This document shows positions 1 to 6,347 of a stretch of 9,198 bases of DNA, one piece after another. Each line of letters starts with the position of its first letter. Positions within the stretch are counted from its first letter, which is position 1. Source of the DNA: Rhodobiaceae bacterium UBA7378 (GTDB lineage: Bacteria; Pseudomonadota; Alphaproteobacteria; RS24). The stretch is from assembly GCA_002469805.1 (NCBI GenBank), contig DKNW01000120.1:1-9198 (forward strand), read 5' to 3'. The notes below the pieces were generated by a model. The model made no database searches, was not told where the DNA came from, and saw nothing but the letters and a program-made list of their open reading frames with translations. The position numbers and the translations under genes are program-made.

Positions 1-1
1 G

Positions 2-211
2 AATGGTTTCGGCTTTTTCTTCCAAGCCCAGACGCCGCGATTGCCGATCGCGGATCTCATTGTTTATGGATTCCAAATCCTGCTTGCCTTCTTGCCCCGA
101 TACCGGCACCGGCAGCAAAATAGCGCCCAGCACGCACACGCCGGAGAGAGACAGGCCCGCTACGCAGTGTCTTATGCGGGCGAAAATCATAAAGACAGGT
201 CGGTCGGGCAT
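2..211 (-). CDS. Murein hydrolase activator EnvC-like protein, N-terminal part (runs off the left edge)
   Basis: An open frame starts at ATG 211-209 and stays open to the window edge, giving 70 residues. Residues 1-18 are basic (MPDRPVFMIFARIRH...). Residues 19-38 are hydrophobic (AGLSLSGVCVLGAILLPVPV), followed by SGQEG, which looks like a Sec signal peptide with cleavage near residue 39-41. From about residue 45 the protein is charged and heptad-like (DLESINNEIRDRQSRRLGLE), as at the start of a long coiled coil. This layout, directly after rlmH, matches the EnvC/murein hydrolase activator family: periplasmic coiled-coil proteins with a C-terminal LytM/M23 domain, often degenerate, that switch on septal amidases. 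That C-terminal domain lies outside the window, so the assignment rests on signal peptide, coiled coil and synteny. The start is 6 bases after the rlmH stop and in the same frame as it. No strong Shine-Dalgarno is visible, so translation is probably coupled to rlmH. Met8 is an alternative start. Confidence 0.72.
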   Translation of the reverse strand, partial: MPDRPVFMIFARIRHCVAGLSLSGVCVLGAILLPVPVSGQEGKQDLESINNEIRDRQSRRLGLEEKAETI

Positions 212-217
212 ATTGGC

Positions 218-703
218 TCAATCGCGGTGATAAGGGTGGCGGGTCAAAATGGAAATGGCACGCCAAATCTGCTCGCATAATAGCACACGTGCCAGCATAT
301 GCGGCCACGTCATTGGGCCGAGCGACAAGACAAGCTCGGCGCGCGCGCGAATGGCATCATCCAGCCCATCGGCACCGCCGATCACGAATGTGACATCGCC
401 GTCGCCGCGTGCGACCCAGCCTTGCAGCCGATCGGCAAAGGCGCGGCTCGACACGCTGGTGCCGGTTTCATCCAGCACGATTAGCGGCCCGTTGCGTTTG
501 GCTAAGGCATCGGCGACAAGCGCGTTTTCACTGCGTTTTTTTTCGGCGCCCGTCAGCCCGCGCTTTTCGCGCAATTCAACGATCGATAGGCCGGAAATTC
601 CTAATTGGCGACCAGAGGCTTCTATACGCCGGCGGAAGTTTTCAACCAGCGGACGCTCGACCGTGTCGCGCATCTGCCCCACGGCAATAATACCGAGCTG
701 CAT
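218..703 (-). CDS. rlmH: 23S rRNA (pseudouridine1915-N3)-methyltransferase RlmH
   Basis: This 161-residue protein has the normal length for RlmH (about 155 in E. coli), a SPOUT-class enzyme acting as a homodimer. It uses S-adenosylmethionine to methylate N3 of pseudouridine 1915 in helix 69 of 23S rRNA on the assembled 70S ribosome. Visible motifs are LDETG at 77-81 with SSRAFA just after, the glycine-rich FVIGGADGL at 106-114, the trefoil-knot cofactor segment LSLGPMTWPHMLARVLL at 126-142 followed by EQIWRA, and the C-terminal HPYHRD that reaches the active site. All expected motifs are present. The ATG at 703 lies 3 bases after the rsfS stop and gives the usual family N-terminus (MQLGIIAVGQ). 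No Shine-Dalgarno is obvious, which suggests coupling to rsfS. The product joins RsfS and ObgE as a large-subunit factor in this cluster. Confidence 0.97.
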   Translation of the reverse strand: MQLGIIAVGQMRDTVERPLVENFRRRIEASGRQLGISGLSIVELREKRGLTGAEKKRSENALVADALAKRNGPLIVLDETGTSVSSRAFADRLQGWVARGDGDVTFVIGGADGLDDAIRARAELVLSLGPMTWPHMLARVLLCEQIWRAISILTRHPYHRD

Positions 704-706
704 GGG

Positions 707-1123
707 CTAGGCGCTTAATTCGGCTCCCAGTTGCCGGTCGGCGACATTGGCAGGCGCGCCCGAAGGCACGGGGCTGGCTTCCGCCGCCCACATTTTTTCG
801 ATGCCGTAAAATTCCCGAACTTCCGCTCGGAAAATATGAATTACAACATCGCCTGCATCGACCAACACCCAGTCGCAAGTTGACAGACCCTCGGCGCGTA
901 CACCTTTAAGTCCGACTTCTTTGAGCTTGCGCAACAAATGATCGGCAACAGCACCGACATGGCGCTGTGAACGCCCCGTGGCAACGACCATGTGGTCGGC
1001 CAAAGCTGATTTGCCTGCAAGATCAATGGTTACGATTTCCTGGGCTAAATCGTCATCAAGACTTTTTAACACCAGTCCGTGAAGGGCGCCGTCTTCCAGA
1101 TCGGGGCCCTCAATGTGCGCCAT
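707..1123 (-). CDS. rsfS: Ribosomal silencing factor RsfS
   Basis: This is a 138-residue member of the RsfS/Iojap/DUF143 family. RsfS binds ribosomal protein L14 on the 50S subunit and blocks joining to 30S, lowering translation when nutrients are scarce. The family core is complete: SLDDDLAQEIVTIDLAGKS at 21-39, LADHMVVATGRSQRHVGAVA at 41-60, RAEGLSTCDWVLVDAGDVVI at 76-95, and HIFRAEVREFYGIEKMW at 96-112. The last 25 or so residues (AAEASPVPSG...ELSA) are a low-complexity, Ala-rich tail without a family signature, probably disordered. The ATG at 1123 follows a purine-rich GGAAAAAAG that could act as a weak ribosome binding site. A 100-base gap separates it from nadD, the widest gap in the cluster, while rlmH follows after 3 bases. 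The nadD-rsfS-rlmH neighbourhood is widely conserved and supports the call. Confidence 0.97.
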   Translation of the reverse strand: MAHIEGPDLEDGALHGLVLKSLDDDLAQEIVTIDLAGKSALADHMVVATGRSQRHVGAVADHLLRKLKEVGLKGVRAEGLSTCDWVLVDAGDVVIHIFRAEVREFYGIEKMWAAEASPVPSGAPANVADRQLGAELSA

Positions 1124-1223
1124 AGGCTTTTTTCCGCTCAGAGCACTTTCCTCTTTTAAATGCCATCAAGACATGTATCAGCGTTCGCTGACAGTGCCAT
1201 GAAAACAAATTTTGTAACAAATT
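1124..1223 (-). other. AT-rich nadD-rsfS intergenic gap with small palindrome and direct repeat
   Basis: This is the only sizeable gap inside the obgE-to-envC cluster. It holds an interrupted palindrome TCAGCG-TT-CGCTGA at 1178-1191, which could form a 5-bp stem with a 4-base loop. It also holds a 9-base direct repeat AACAAATTT, at 1204-1212 and again at 1216-1224 (just into the nadD stop codon). I found no convincing -35/-10 pair on the minus strand and no T-tract after a strong stem, so it cannot be called a promoter or terminator. It may hold an internal promoter or an mRNA processing site for rsfS-rlmH-envC; that is inference. Confidence 0.4.
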
Positions 1224-1826
1224 TCAATATTTATGATCAGCTTTGTGACGCCGCAATGCCGATGATGATAGCCCGCTTAGCACACCATCGAGCATGATCC
1301 ATGCGGGTGCTTGGGCAAAACGGAAGTTTGCCGCCGAACTTGCCGGTTTGCGCCAGGGCGCAAAGCGTGTGGCTGCCGGGCTTATGCCGGCTTGTAATGT
1401 GCTGCCGGGGCGCGGATAAATAGCGACCGGAATTTCGTTCATCAGTTCATCCCAAAACTTCCACTTATGCAGGCCAGCCAGATTATCTGCCCCCATAAGC
1501 CAGATAAATCGAACCCCCGGATTGGCCGACTTCAGCCGTCGCACCGTGTCGATGGCATATTGGGTGCCGAGCCTGCTTTCTTCATCCGACACAAAAATTT
1601 TGGGATGGCTGGCAAGTGCCTGACACGCGGCAACCCGTGATGCGCTGTCTTGTGGCGCGTGCCCTTTGAGCGGGTTTTGCGGGCTGACGAGCCACCAGAT
1701 ACGGTCAAGATGCAATGCTTTAAGCGCGGTTAGCGAAACCAGCCTGTGGCCGGCATGGGGCGGGTCGAAGCTGCCCCCGAAGAGGCCAACGCTCATGCCC
1801 GATGCAAAATGATGCTGCGTGATCAT
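1224..1826 (-). CDS. nadD: Nicotinate-nucleotide adenylyltransferase NadD
   Basis: NadD transfers AMP from ATP to nicotinic acid mononucleotide, giving deamido-NAD in de novo and salvage NAD synthesis. The 200-residue frame shows the nucleotidyltransferase alpha/beta-phosphodiesterase signature GLFGGSFDPPHAGH at 14-27 (the HxGH motif binds ATP phosphates). It also has WLVSPQNPLK at 45-54, FIWLMGADNLAGLHKWKFW at 107-125 for nicotinate-side binding, and LSSSALR at 186-192. The last corresponds to the ISSTxLR motif, with Ser in place of the usual Thr. Length fits the family. The first ATG overlaps the proA stop by one base (TAATG, 1828-1824), indicating translational coupling. An internal ATG at 1796 (Met11, MSVGLFGG) would give a more typical N-terminus, so residues 1-10 may be an extension or an incorrect start. 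A 100-base gap follows before rsfS. Confidence 0.96.
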   Translation of the reverse strand: MITQHHFASGMSVGLFGGSFDPPHAGHRLVSLTALKALHLDRIWWLVSPQNPLKGHAPQDSASRVAACQALASHPKIFVSDEESRLGTQYAIDTVRRLKSANPGVRFIWLMGADNLAGLHKWKFWDELMNEIPVAIYPRPGSTLQAGISPAATRFAPWRKPASSAANFRFAQAPAWIMLDGVLSGLSSSALRRHKADHKY

Positions 1827-3130
1827 TATTTTGGTCGCACCTGTCCGGCACCGCGCACGGCATATTTAAAACTGGTTAATTGTTCCAGTCCAACCGGCCC
1901 GCGGGCATGAAAGCGACCTGTTGCAATTCCGATTTCTGCGCCCATGCCAAACTCGCCGCCATCGGCAAATTGCGTCGAGCAATTATGCATAACAATCGCA
2001 CTATCTACTTCGTTCAAAAAGCGCGCGGCGGCTTCGGCGTCATTGGTGATAATGGCGTCAGTGTGGTTAGAGCCGCATGTGGCGATATGAGCCATGGCAT
2101 CATCAAGCCCGTGAACCACGCGTGCGGCAATGATCGGGCCTAGAAATTCACAACCCCAATCGCTGTCTTCGGCGGCAATCACGCGCGCATCAGTAGCGCA
2201 TGTTTCAGCGTCGCCGCGCACCTCGCAACCAGCATCCAAAAGGTCGCGCACAATCGCTGCGAGATGGCTGGACGCACATGCGGCATCGACCAGCAGGGTC
2301 TCGGCGGCACCGCAAATGCCAGTGCGGCGCATTTTGGCGTTGGCAACAATCTCGCGTGCCATATCCAGCTCGGCATCGCCATGCACATAGACATGACAAA
2401 TGCCTTCCAGATGGGCGAATACCGGCACACGCGCTTCTGTTTGAACGCGCGATACGAGATTTTTGCCGCCACGCGGTACAATCACATCCACATGGCCGTC
2501 CAGTCCGGCGAGCATCATGCCAACCGCGGCGCGATCCGTGCTCGGTACCAGCTGCACGCTGTGCGGATCAAGCCCGGCTTTTTCAAGTGCGCCCGCGAAA
2601 CATGCGTGAATGGCCTTGGCCGAATGCACAATTTCGGAACTACCGCGCAAAACAACCGCATTACCTGCCTTCAGGCAAAGGGCGGCCGCGTCTGCGGTGA
2701 CATTTGGTCGGCTTTCGTAAATCACGCCAATCACGCCAAGCGGCACGCGCACGCGGGTAATATCCAATCCCGATGGCACCTGCCAATGCGCAAGCGTTGC
2801 GCCAACCGGGTCGTCCAACGCGATAATGGCCTCTACCGCGCAGGCGATATTTTCCAGTCGCGCATCATCTAGCATGATGCGGTCCAGCCGCGCCGCACCG
2901 ACATTTTGTTTTTCGGCTTCGGCCAGGTCGCGCTGATTGGCGGCAATAATATCAGCGGCGGCGGCGCGCATGGCATCTGCCGCGCTTTGAAGCACGGTGT
3001 TTTTCACCTGTGTACCCGCCAGCGCGAGGGTGCGCGCGGCGGCTTTGGCCTGAACGCCCATGGCGCTCATGGTATGCGCCAGTTGCGTATCGACAGTTTG
3101 GTCGGCTGATGTATCAGCTGCGTGGCTCAC
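1826..3130 (-). CDS. proA: Gamma-glutamyl phosphate reductase ProA
   Basis: ProA is the second enzyme of proline synthesis. It reduces L-glutamyl-5-phosphate with NADPH to glutamate-5-semialdehyde, which cyclises to pyrroline-5-carboxylate. The 434-residue protein is full length for this aldehyde-dehydrogenase-superfamily enzyme. Visible landmarks are the cofactor-domain segment GVIGVIYESRPNVTADAAAL at 132-151 with VVLRGSSE at 159-166, VDVIVPRGGKNLV at 214-226, and the catalytic cysteine Cys273 in TGICGAAETLL. SNHTDAI at 354-360 and the conserved C-terminal stretch GGEFGMGAEIGIATGRFHAR at 391-410 followed by GPVGLEQLTSFKY are also present. The start is GTG at 3130, one base after the proB stop. 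It is preceded by AGGAGG at a spacing of 9 bases, lying inside the last codons of proB. The first 20 residues are a weakly conserved lead-in. The stop codon shares a base with the nadD start. Confidence 0.98.
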   Translation of the reverse strand: MSHAADTSADQTVDTQLAHTMSAMGVQAKAAARTLALAGTQVKNTVLQSAADAMRAAAADIIAANQRDLAEAEKQNVGAARLDRIMLDDARLENIACAVEAIIALDDPVGATLAHWQVPSGLDITRVRVPLGVIGVIYESRPNVTADAAALCLKAGNAVVLRGSSEIVHSAKAIHACFAGALEKAGLDPHSVQLVPSTDRAAVGMMLAGLDGHVDVIVPRGGKNLVSRVQTEARVPVFAHLEGICHVYVHGDAELDMAREIVANAKMRRTGICGAAETLLVDAACASSHLAAIVRDLLDAGCEVRGDAETCATDARVIAAEDSDWGCEFLGPIIAARVVHGLDDAMAHIATCGSNHTDAIITNDAEAAARFLNEVDSAIVMHNCSTQFADGGEFGMGAEIGIATGRFHARGPVGLEQLTSFKYAVRGAGQVRPK

Positions 3131-3131
3131 C

Positions 3132-4253
3132 TTACTCTCCCTCCTGGTTCATAACTAAATCGTCTCGATGGACGATTTCTTTGCGCCCGTTAAAGCCGAG
3201 CAGGTTCGCGATTTCATTACTCGCACGCCCTATAATACGCGTGGCGTCCGCTACAGCATAGGCCGTTAGCCCACGGGCAATCTCATTATTGTCGAAATCC
3301 ATAATCTGCACACAGTCGCCGCGTTCGAAATTCCCCGATACGTTTTTCACGCCGATCGGCAAAAGCGATTTGCCGTCGCGCAACGCTGTAACCGCTCCGG
3401 CGTCGATATGTAGTTGGCCGGCGGTTTGCAATGTGCCAGCAATCCAGTTTTTGCGAGCGGCAAGCGGGTTTTGCGTGGCACGAAACAGGGTCGCGCGATC
3501 GGATTCGTGCAGGCGCGAAAGCGGACGGTAGCCGCGTCCATCGCTCAAAATCATGTGGCAACCAGCCTGCATGGAAATTTGCGCAGCCTGCAATTTCGTC
3601 ACCATGCCGCCCGACCCGACGCTGCTGCCAGCTCCCCCAGCCATGGCAAGCAGGTCGTCATTAACCTCGGTCACCTCGCGGATAAGCTCGGCATTTTTAT
3701 CAATATCCGGCGCGGCAGTATAAAATCCGTCAACATCGGATAGCAAAATCAGGCAATCAGCCGACATCATGCTGGCCACTCGTGCGGCTAGCCGGTCATT
3801 ATCGCCATAGCGTAATTCCTGCGTTGCCACTGTGTCATTTTCATTGATGACCGGCACAATGCCCATATCCAGCAGTGCTTGTAGCGTTCGCCGCGCATTT
3901 AGATAGCGCCGCCTTTGCTCGGTGTCGCCAATGGTTAGCAAAATCTGGCCTGCCTTCAGGCCAGCACCAGCTAGGCTGTCTTGCCAGCCCTGCGTAAGCG
4001 CAATTTGTCCGATGGCTGCGGCCGCTTGTTTTTGTTCCAGTGTCAGTGTTTGACGTTCAAGCCCCGAATGTGTGCTGCCAAGTGCCACCGCACCGGAGGT
4101 CACAACCATGATCTGTTGGCCCCGCGAACTGGCGACCTTGATATCCTCTGCAAGTCCGGCAAGCCATTGCGTGTCCAATGCATTGTCGCGAATGAGCAGC
4201 GACGAGCCGACTTTGATGACAACCCGCTTGGCGGCGTTTATCTCTGTTTGCAT
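3132..4253 (-). CDS. proB: Glutamate 5-kinase ProB with C-terminal PUA domain
   Basis: ProB phosphorylates L-glutamate with ATP to glutamyl-5-phosphate, the committed and proline-inhibited step of proline synthesis, and passes the labile product to ProA encoded next to it. The 373-residue protein has the amino-acid-kinase domain followed by a PUA domain. Landmarks are RVVIKVGSSLL at 10-20, VVTSGAVALG at 50-59, and GIVPVINENDTV at 131-142 with ELRYGDNDRLAARVA at 146-160 (glutamate and phosphate site). LSDVDGFYTA at 171-180 and SSVGSGGMVTKLQAA at 210-224 (nucleotide site) follow. The PUA domain spans roughly 280-365 and ends GRKEIVHRDDLV. Length matches E. coli ProB (367). The ATG at 4253 is 5 bases after the obgE stop, with AAGGGG about 9 bases upstream, placed in the obgE 3' end. 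Feedback sensitivity cannot be judged from the sequence alone. Confidence 0.98.
   Translation of the reverse strand: MQTEINAAKRVVIKVGSSLLIRDNALDTQWLAGLAEDIKVASSRGQQIMVVTSGAVALGSTHSGLERQTLTLEQKQAAAAIGQIALTQGWQDSLAGAGLKAGQILLTIGDTEQRRRYLNARRTLQALLDMGIVPVINENDTVATQELRYGDNDRLAARVASMMSADCLILLSDVDGFYTAAPDIDKNAELIREVTEVNDDLLAMAGGAGSSVGSGGMVTKLQAAQISMQAGCHMILSDGRGYRPLSRLHESDRATLFRATQNPLAARKNWIAGTLQTAGQLHIDAGAVTALRDGKSLLPIGVKNVSGNFERGDCVQIMDFDNNEIARGLTAYAVADATRIIGRASNEIANLLGFNGRKEIVHRDDLVMNQEGE
3140..3145 (-). promoter_or_regulatory. Strong Shine-Dalgarno for proA, inside the proB 3' end
   Basis: The minus strand reads AGGAGGGAGAGTAAGGTG here. The AGGAGG core sits 9 bases before the GTG start of proA and overlaps the last sense codons of proB. 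It is the best Shine-Dalgarno in the cluster and fixes the proA start at the GTG. It also keeps ProA output high despite the weaker initiation codon. Confidence 0.8.
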
Positions 4254-4258
4254 GGCGG

Positions 4259-5344
4259 CTACCCCTTGGCAAGCGGGTGCCAGCCCGCCGACTGTTGGAT
4301 GGCGTGGCCGCCTGTATCATCATCTTGCCCAGATGCCAGATCAGGTGTTTGCGCATCGATCTGGCCTGTGCAGGTCAGCAGAATGTCGGTCAATTGCTCG
4401 ATATTGCCCCCGCTTACGGCTGAAATCATGACAGGTTCGACCCCGGTTTCATTGGTCAGTTCCTGCTTTTTCGCGGCATGCATGTCGTCATCCAGCGCAT
4501 CGCATTTCGTCAGCGCGATAATTTCACGGCGGGCGGCAAGCTCGGGACTATACGCGGCAAGCTCGGTACGAATTGTCCGGTAGGCTCCGGTAATGTCTTC
4601 TTGCGTGGCATCAACCAAATGCAGCAAAGCGGCGCAGCGCTCAACATGGCCCAAAAACCGGTGGCCGAGGCCCGCACCATCGCTGGCTCCAGCGATGAGA
4701 CCCGGAATATCCGCCATGACAAATTCGTGCCCGCGTGCGCCAACAACGCCCAGATTAGGGTGCAGGGTGGTGAACGGATAATCGGCTATTTTCGGACGTG
4801 CCCGGCTGACGCTGGCCAGCAGGGTCGATTTCCCGGCATTGGGAAGCCCCAGCAGGCCGATATCGGCGATCAGCTTGAGGCGCAACCAGAGCCAGGCGTC
4901 GCGCCCTTCGATGCCCGGATTAGCATGGCGCGGGGCGCGGTTGACCGGGCCTTTAAAATGCGCATTGCCAAAACCACCATTACCGCCGCGTGCAAGCACC
5001 ACGCTTTGGCCGATTTCGGTTAGGTCGGCAAGCAAGGTTTCATTGTCTTCAGCGAATATCTGCGTGCCAACGGGCACGCGCAAAATCTTGTCAGCACCAT
5101 CGGCGCCCGTACGGTTACGGCCCATGCCATGCGTGCCGGTACCGGCTTTGAAATGCTGCTGGTACCTGTAATCAATGAGCGTGTTGAGCCCGTCAACGCA
5201 TTCGGCGATCACATCGCCGCCGGTGCCGCCGTCGCCACCATCGGGTCCGCCAAACTCGACGTATTTTTCTCGCCGGAAACTAACACAGCCGGCGCCGCCG
5301 TCACCCGAACGGATATAAACCTTTGCCTGATCTAGAAACTTCAT
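4259..5344 (-). CDS. obgE: Obg-family GTPase ObgE/CgtA
   Basis: ObgE is an essential GTPase that binds the 50S subunit late in assembly and links ribosome maturation to (p)ppGpp, replication and, in Caulobacter, cell-cycle progression. The 361-residue protein has the glycine-rich Obg fold at about 1-158 (SGDGGAGCVSFRREKYVEFG at 13-32, GPDGGDGGTGGDV at 33-45, ARGGNGGFGN at 118-127). The G domain follows: G1 GLPNAGKST at 166-174, switch I with DYPFTTLHPNLGVV at 188-201, G3 DIPGLI at 212-217, G4 TKCD at 279-282, and G5 SAVSGG at 308-313. G4 departs from the canonical NKxD by Thr for Asn. The C-terminus from about 328 is short, acidic and variable, ending GWHPLAKG, and lacks the long C-terminal domain of enterobacterial ObgE. 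The start gives the standard MKFLDQAKVYIRSGDGG. The gene leads the packed cluster, with proB after 5 bases. Confidence 0.98.
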   Translation of the reverse strand: MKFLDQAKVYIRSGDGGAGCVSFRREKYVEFGGPDGGDGGTGGDVIAECVDGLNTLIDYRYQQHFKAGTGTHGMGRNRTGADGADKILRVPVGTQIFAEDNETLLADLTEIGQSVVLARGGNGGFGNAHFKGPVNRAPRHANPGIEGRDAWLWLRLKLIADIGLLGLPNAGKSTLLASVSRARPKIADYPFTTLHPNLGVVGARGHEFVMADIPGLIAGASDGAGLGHRFLGHVERCAALLHLVDATQEDITGAYRTIRTELAAYSPELAARREIIALTKCDALDDDMHAAKKQELTNETGVEPVMISAVSGGNIEQLTDILLTCTGQIDAQTPDLASGQDDDTGGHAIQQSAGWHPLAKG

Positions 5345-5457
5345 GCCGGTGTCTTGTCCTGTGTCGACCCAGAAAACCCGATAACATCCTGAATCTAGTG
5401 TTTTATCCCGCGCGTTGAAAGCAAAAAGCCCGCCGCCCGGTTATCGGCATATATATC
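5345..5457 (-). other. obgE upstream region (leader of the obgE-proBA-nadD-rsfS-rlmH cluster)
   Basis: Transcription arriving from rpmA should stop at the strong terminator just upstream, so the obgE cluster needs its own promoter here. I see only weak candidates. One is TAGATT (5396-5401 on the plus strand, read on minus), with TTCAAC 16 bases before it. The start of obgE has AGGA about 12 bases upstream, a poor ribosome binding site. No riboswitch-like structure was recognised. The promoter is inferred from the layout rather than from a good match. Confidence 0.35.
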
Positions 5458-5490
5458 AAAAACAAAAAGGGAGATGGCTGCCCATCTCCC
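5458..5490 (-). terminator. Rho-independent terminator of rplU-rpmA
   Basis: Read on the minus strand, a perfect 9-bp stem GGGAGATGG/CCATCTCCC (plus-strand arms 5469-5477 and 5482-5490) with a 4-base loop is followed at once by TTTTTGTTTTT. It begins 39 bases past the rpmA stop codon. On the plus strand the same stem is followed only by GTTTAACTTTT, so it is mainly a minus-strand terminator. It separates the ribosomal protein unit from obgE. Confidence 0.92.
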
Positions 5491-5529
5491 GTTTAACTTT
5501 TCGAACGCCCCCTGCGGGCCGCAGGTGCG

Positions 5530-5799
5530 TTATTCGGCTGCGTCTGCCAGCGGTGCAACGGAGACAACAGTCCGGCCGCCTTTTTTCTCGCAAAATGTAA
5601 CATTGCCTTCAACCACAGCAAAAATCGTGTGGTCTTTGCCCATGCCGACATTGTCGCCTGGGTGCCATTTTGTGCCGCGCTGCCGCAGGATGATGTTGCC
5701 GGGGATCACGTGTTCGCCGCCAAATTTTTTGACGCCAAGCCGCCGACCCGCGCTATCGCGTCCGTTACGTGAAGAACCGCCTGCCTTTTTATGAGCCAT
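5530..5799 (-). CDS. rpmA: 50S ribosomal protein L27
   Basis: L27 is a large-subunit protein whose N-terminal tail reaches towards the peptidyl-transferase centre and helps position tRNA substrates. The 89-residue protein has the usual length and signature: MAHKKAGGSSRNGRDSAGRR at 1-20, then LGVKKFGGEHVIPGNIILRQ at 21-40, RGTKWHPGDNVGMGKDHTIF at 41-60, and a variable Ala/Glu end. It begins directly with the mature MAHKKAGGS form and lacks the cleavable N-terminal extension seen in Firmicutes. The start at 5799 is 5 bases after the rplU stop, with GAGGAG 8 bases upstream overlapping the rplU end. L21 and L27 are therefore made from one transcript. Confidence 0.98.
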   Translation of the reverse strand: MAHKKAGGSSRNGRDSAGRRLGVKKFGGEHVIPGNIILRQRGTKWHPGDNVGMGKDHTIFAVVEGNVTFCEKKGGRTVVSVAPLADAAE

Positions 5800-5804
5800 A
5801 AGTC

Positions 5805-6182
5805 TTACTCCTCGCCGCTATCTGTTGCGTCGGCTTCCGCCGCTTTCGGTGCAGCCTTAGCCGCGGCTTTTGCCGCAATATCAGTAATTTTCAGGACCGT
5901 CTGATGTTGACGATGGCCCTTGGTACGGTGATAGTTTTTGCGGCGGCGAAACTTGATCACAGTTACTTTATCAGCGCGGTTCTGATCAACAACTTCGGCT
6001 ACGACACTTGCGCCATTAATGGTTGGCGCACCGATTTTCGGGGTCTTCCCATCTTCGCCCAGCATCAACACTTCGTCGAATTTGACGGTGTCGCCGACGT
6101 TACCTTCCAGGCGCTCAATTGCAATCACGTCATCTTTGCTGACGCGATATTGCTTTCCACCCGTGCGAATCACTGCGTACAT
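5805..6182 (-). CDS. rplU: 50S ribosomal protein L21
   Basis: L21 is an early-binding protein of the large subunit that contacts 23S rRNA and L20. I choose the ATG at 6182, giving 125 residues that begin MYAVIRTGGKQYRV, the family's standard N-terminus. The frame could be extended to a TTG at 6200, but that adds six residues absent from the family and places the start inside the tandem repeat. The rRNA-binding signature KFRRRKNYHRTKGHRQHQT is present near residues 77-95, followed by VLKITDI. The last 23 or so residues are an Ala/Lys then acidic tail (AAKAAAKAAPKAAEADATDS), of a kind often seen in alphaproteobacterial L21. GGAA about 9 bases upstream is a weak ribosome binding site. The gene has its own promoter at 6261-6288 and is followed by rpmA after 5 bases. 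Confidence 0.97.
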   Translation of the reverse strand: MYAVIRTGGKQYRVSKDDVIAIERLEGNVGDTVKFDEVLMLGEDGKTPKIGAPTINGASVVAEVVDQNRADKVTVIKFRRRKNYHRTKGHRQHQTVLKITDIAAKAAAKAAPKAAEADATDSGEE

Positions 6183-6192
6183 CGCTTGATTC

Positions 6193-6222
6193 CAATCCAA
6201 ATATCAACAATCCAAATATCAA
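6193..6222 (-). repeat. Perfect tandem 15-bp duplication in the rplU leader
   Basis: CAATCCAAATATCAA occurs twice back to back (6193-6207 and 6208-6222). On the mRNA strand the unit is TTGATATTTGGATTG. The second RNA copy ends 10 bases before the rplU ATG, so the duplication fills most of the space between the leader hairpin and the start codon. It resembles a slippage duplication; any effect on L21 translation is inference. Confidence 0.9.
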
Positions 6223-6223
6223 A

Positions 6224-6252
6224 ACATGCGAGGGAACACATCGCTCGCACAT
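6224..6252 (-). promoter_or_regulatory. Hairpin at the 5' end of the predicted rplU-rpmA transcript
   Basis: On the minus strand ATGTGCGAG pairs with CTCGCATGT (plus-strand arms 6244-6252 and 6224-6232): 9 pairs, two of them G-U, around an 11-base loop. The predicted transcription start lies near 6254, so the stem would form almost at the very 5' end of the mRNA. This could protect the transcript or act as a ribosomal-protein-responsive leader. No match to a named leader family is claimed. Confidence 0.45.
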
Positions 6253-6260
6253 GAGCCGCG

Positions 6261-6288
6261 AATATACAAGTAAAGACCCCCAAGTCAA
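6261..6288 (-). promoter_or_regulatory. Sigma70-type promoter for rplU-rpmA
   Basis: The minus strand shows -35 TTGACT (plus-strand 6283-6288), a 16-base spacer, and -10 TATATT (6261-6266). Both boxes are close to consensus and nothing else in the window matches as well. Transcription should start near 6254, giving a leader of about 70 bases before the rplU ATG. The position, directly upstream of the rplU-rpmA unit, is as expected for a highly expressed ribosomal protein operon. Confidence 0.85.
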
Positions 6289-6347
6289 GAGGCAAAACGA
6301 CAGCTTTTCAGGGCCGTAACCCTTGAGTTTCGCGGATAAATCTACGG

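Noticed and set aside
142..151. CGGAGAGAGA shared with the 3' end of tRNA-Ser (near 9135-9144), as a possible att-site remnant.
   Set aside because: Only about ten low-complexity bases match, inside the conserved coding start of the envC-like gene; coincidence is the simplest reading.
249..710. Long plus-strand ORFs opposite rlmH, and similar ones opposite proA, proB, obgE and the oxidoreductase.
   Set aside because: They are antisense shadows of well-recognised minus-strand genes in GC-rich DNA and have no family signatures.
1156..1200. A 14-codon minus-strand ORF (ATG at 1200 to TAA) in the nadD-rsfS gap, possibly a leader peptide.
   Set aside because: It has no Shine-Dalgarno, no run of regulatory codons and no attenuator-like structure after it; an ORF this short is expected by chance.
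6183..6200. Extension of L21 by six residues to a TTG start at 6200.
   Set aside because: L21 proteins begin at MYAVI; the added residues are encoded by the leader repeat region and no ribosome binding site supports the TTG.
6300..6335. AGGG...CCCT inverted repeat after the glycosyltransferase stop as a terminator.
   Set aside because: The stem is only 4 bp and no T-run follows it on the minus strand; it is too weak to call.
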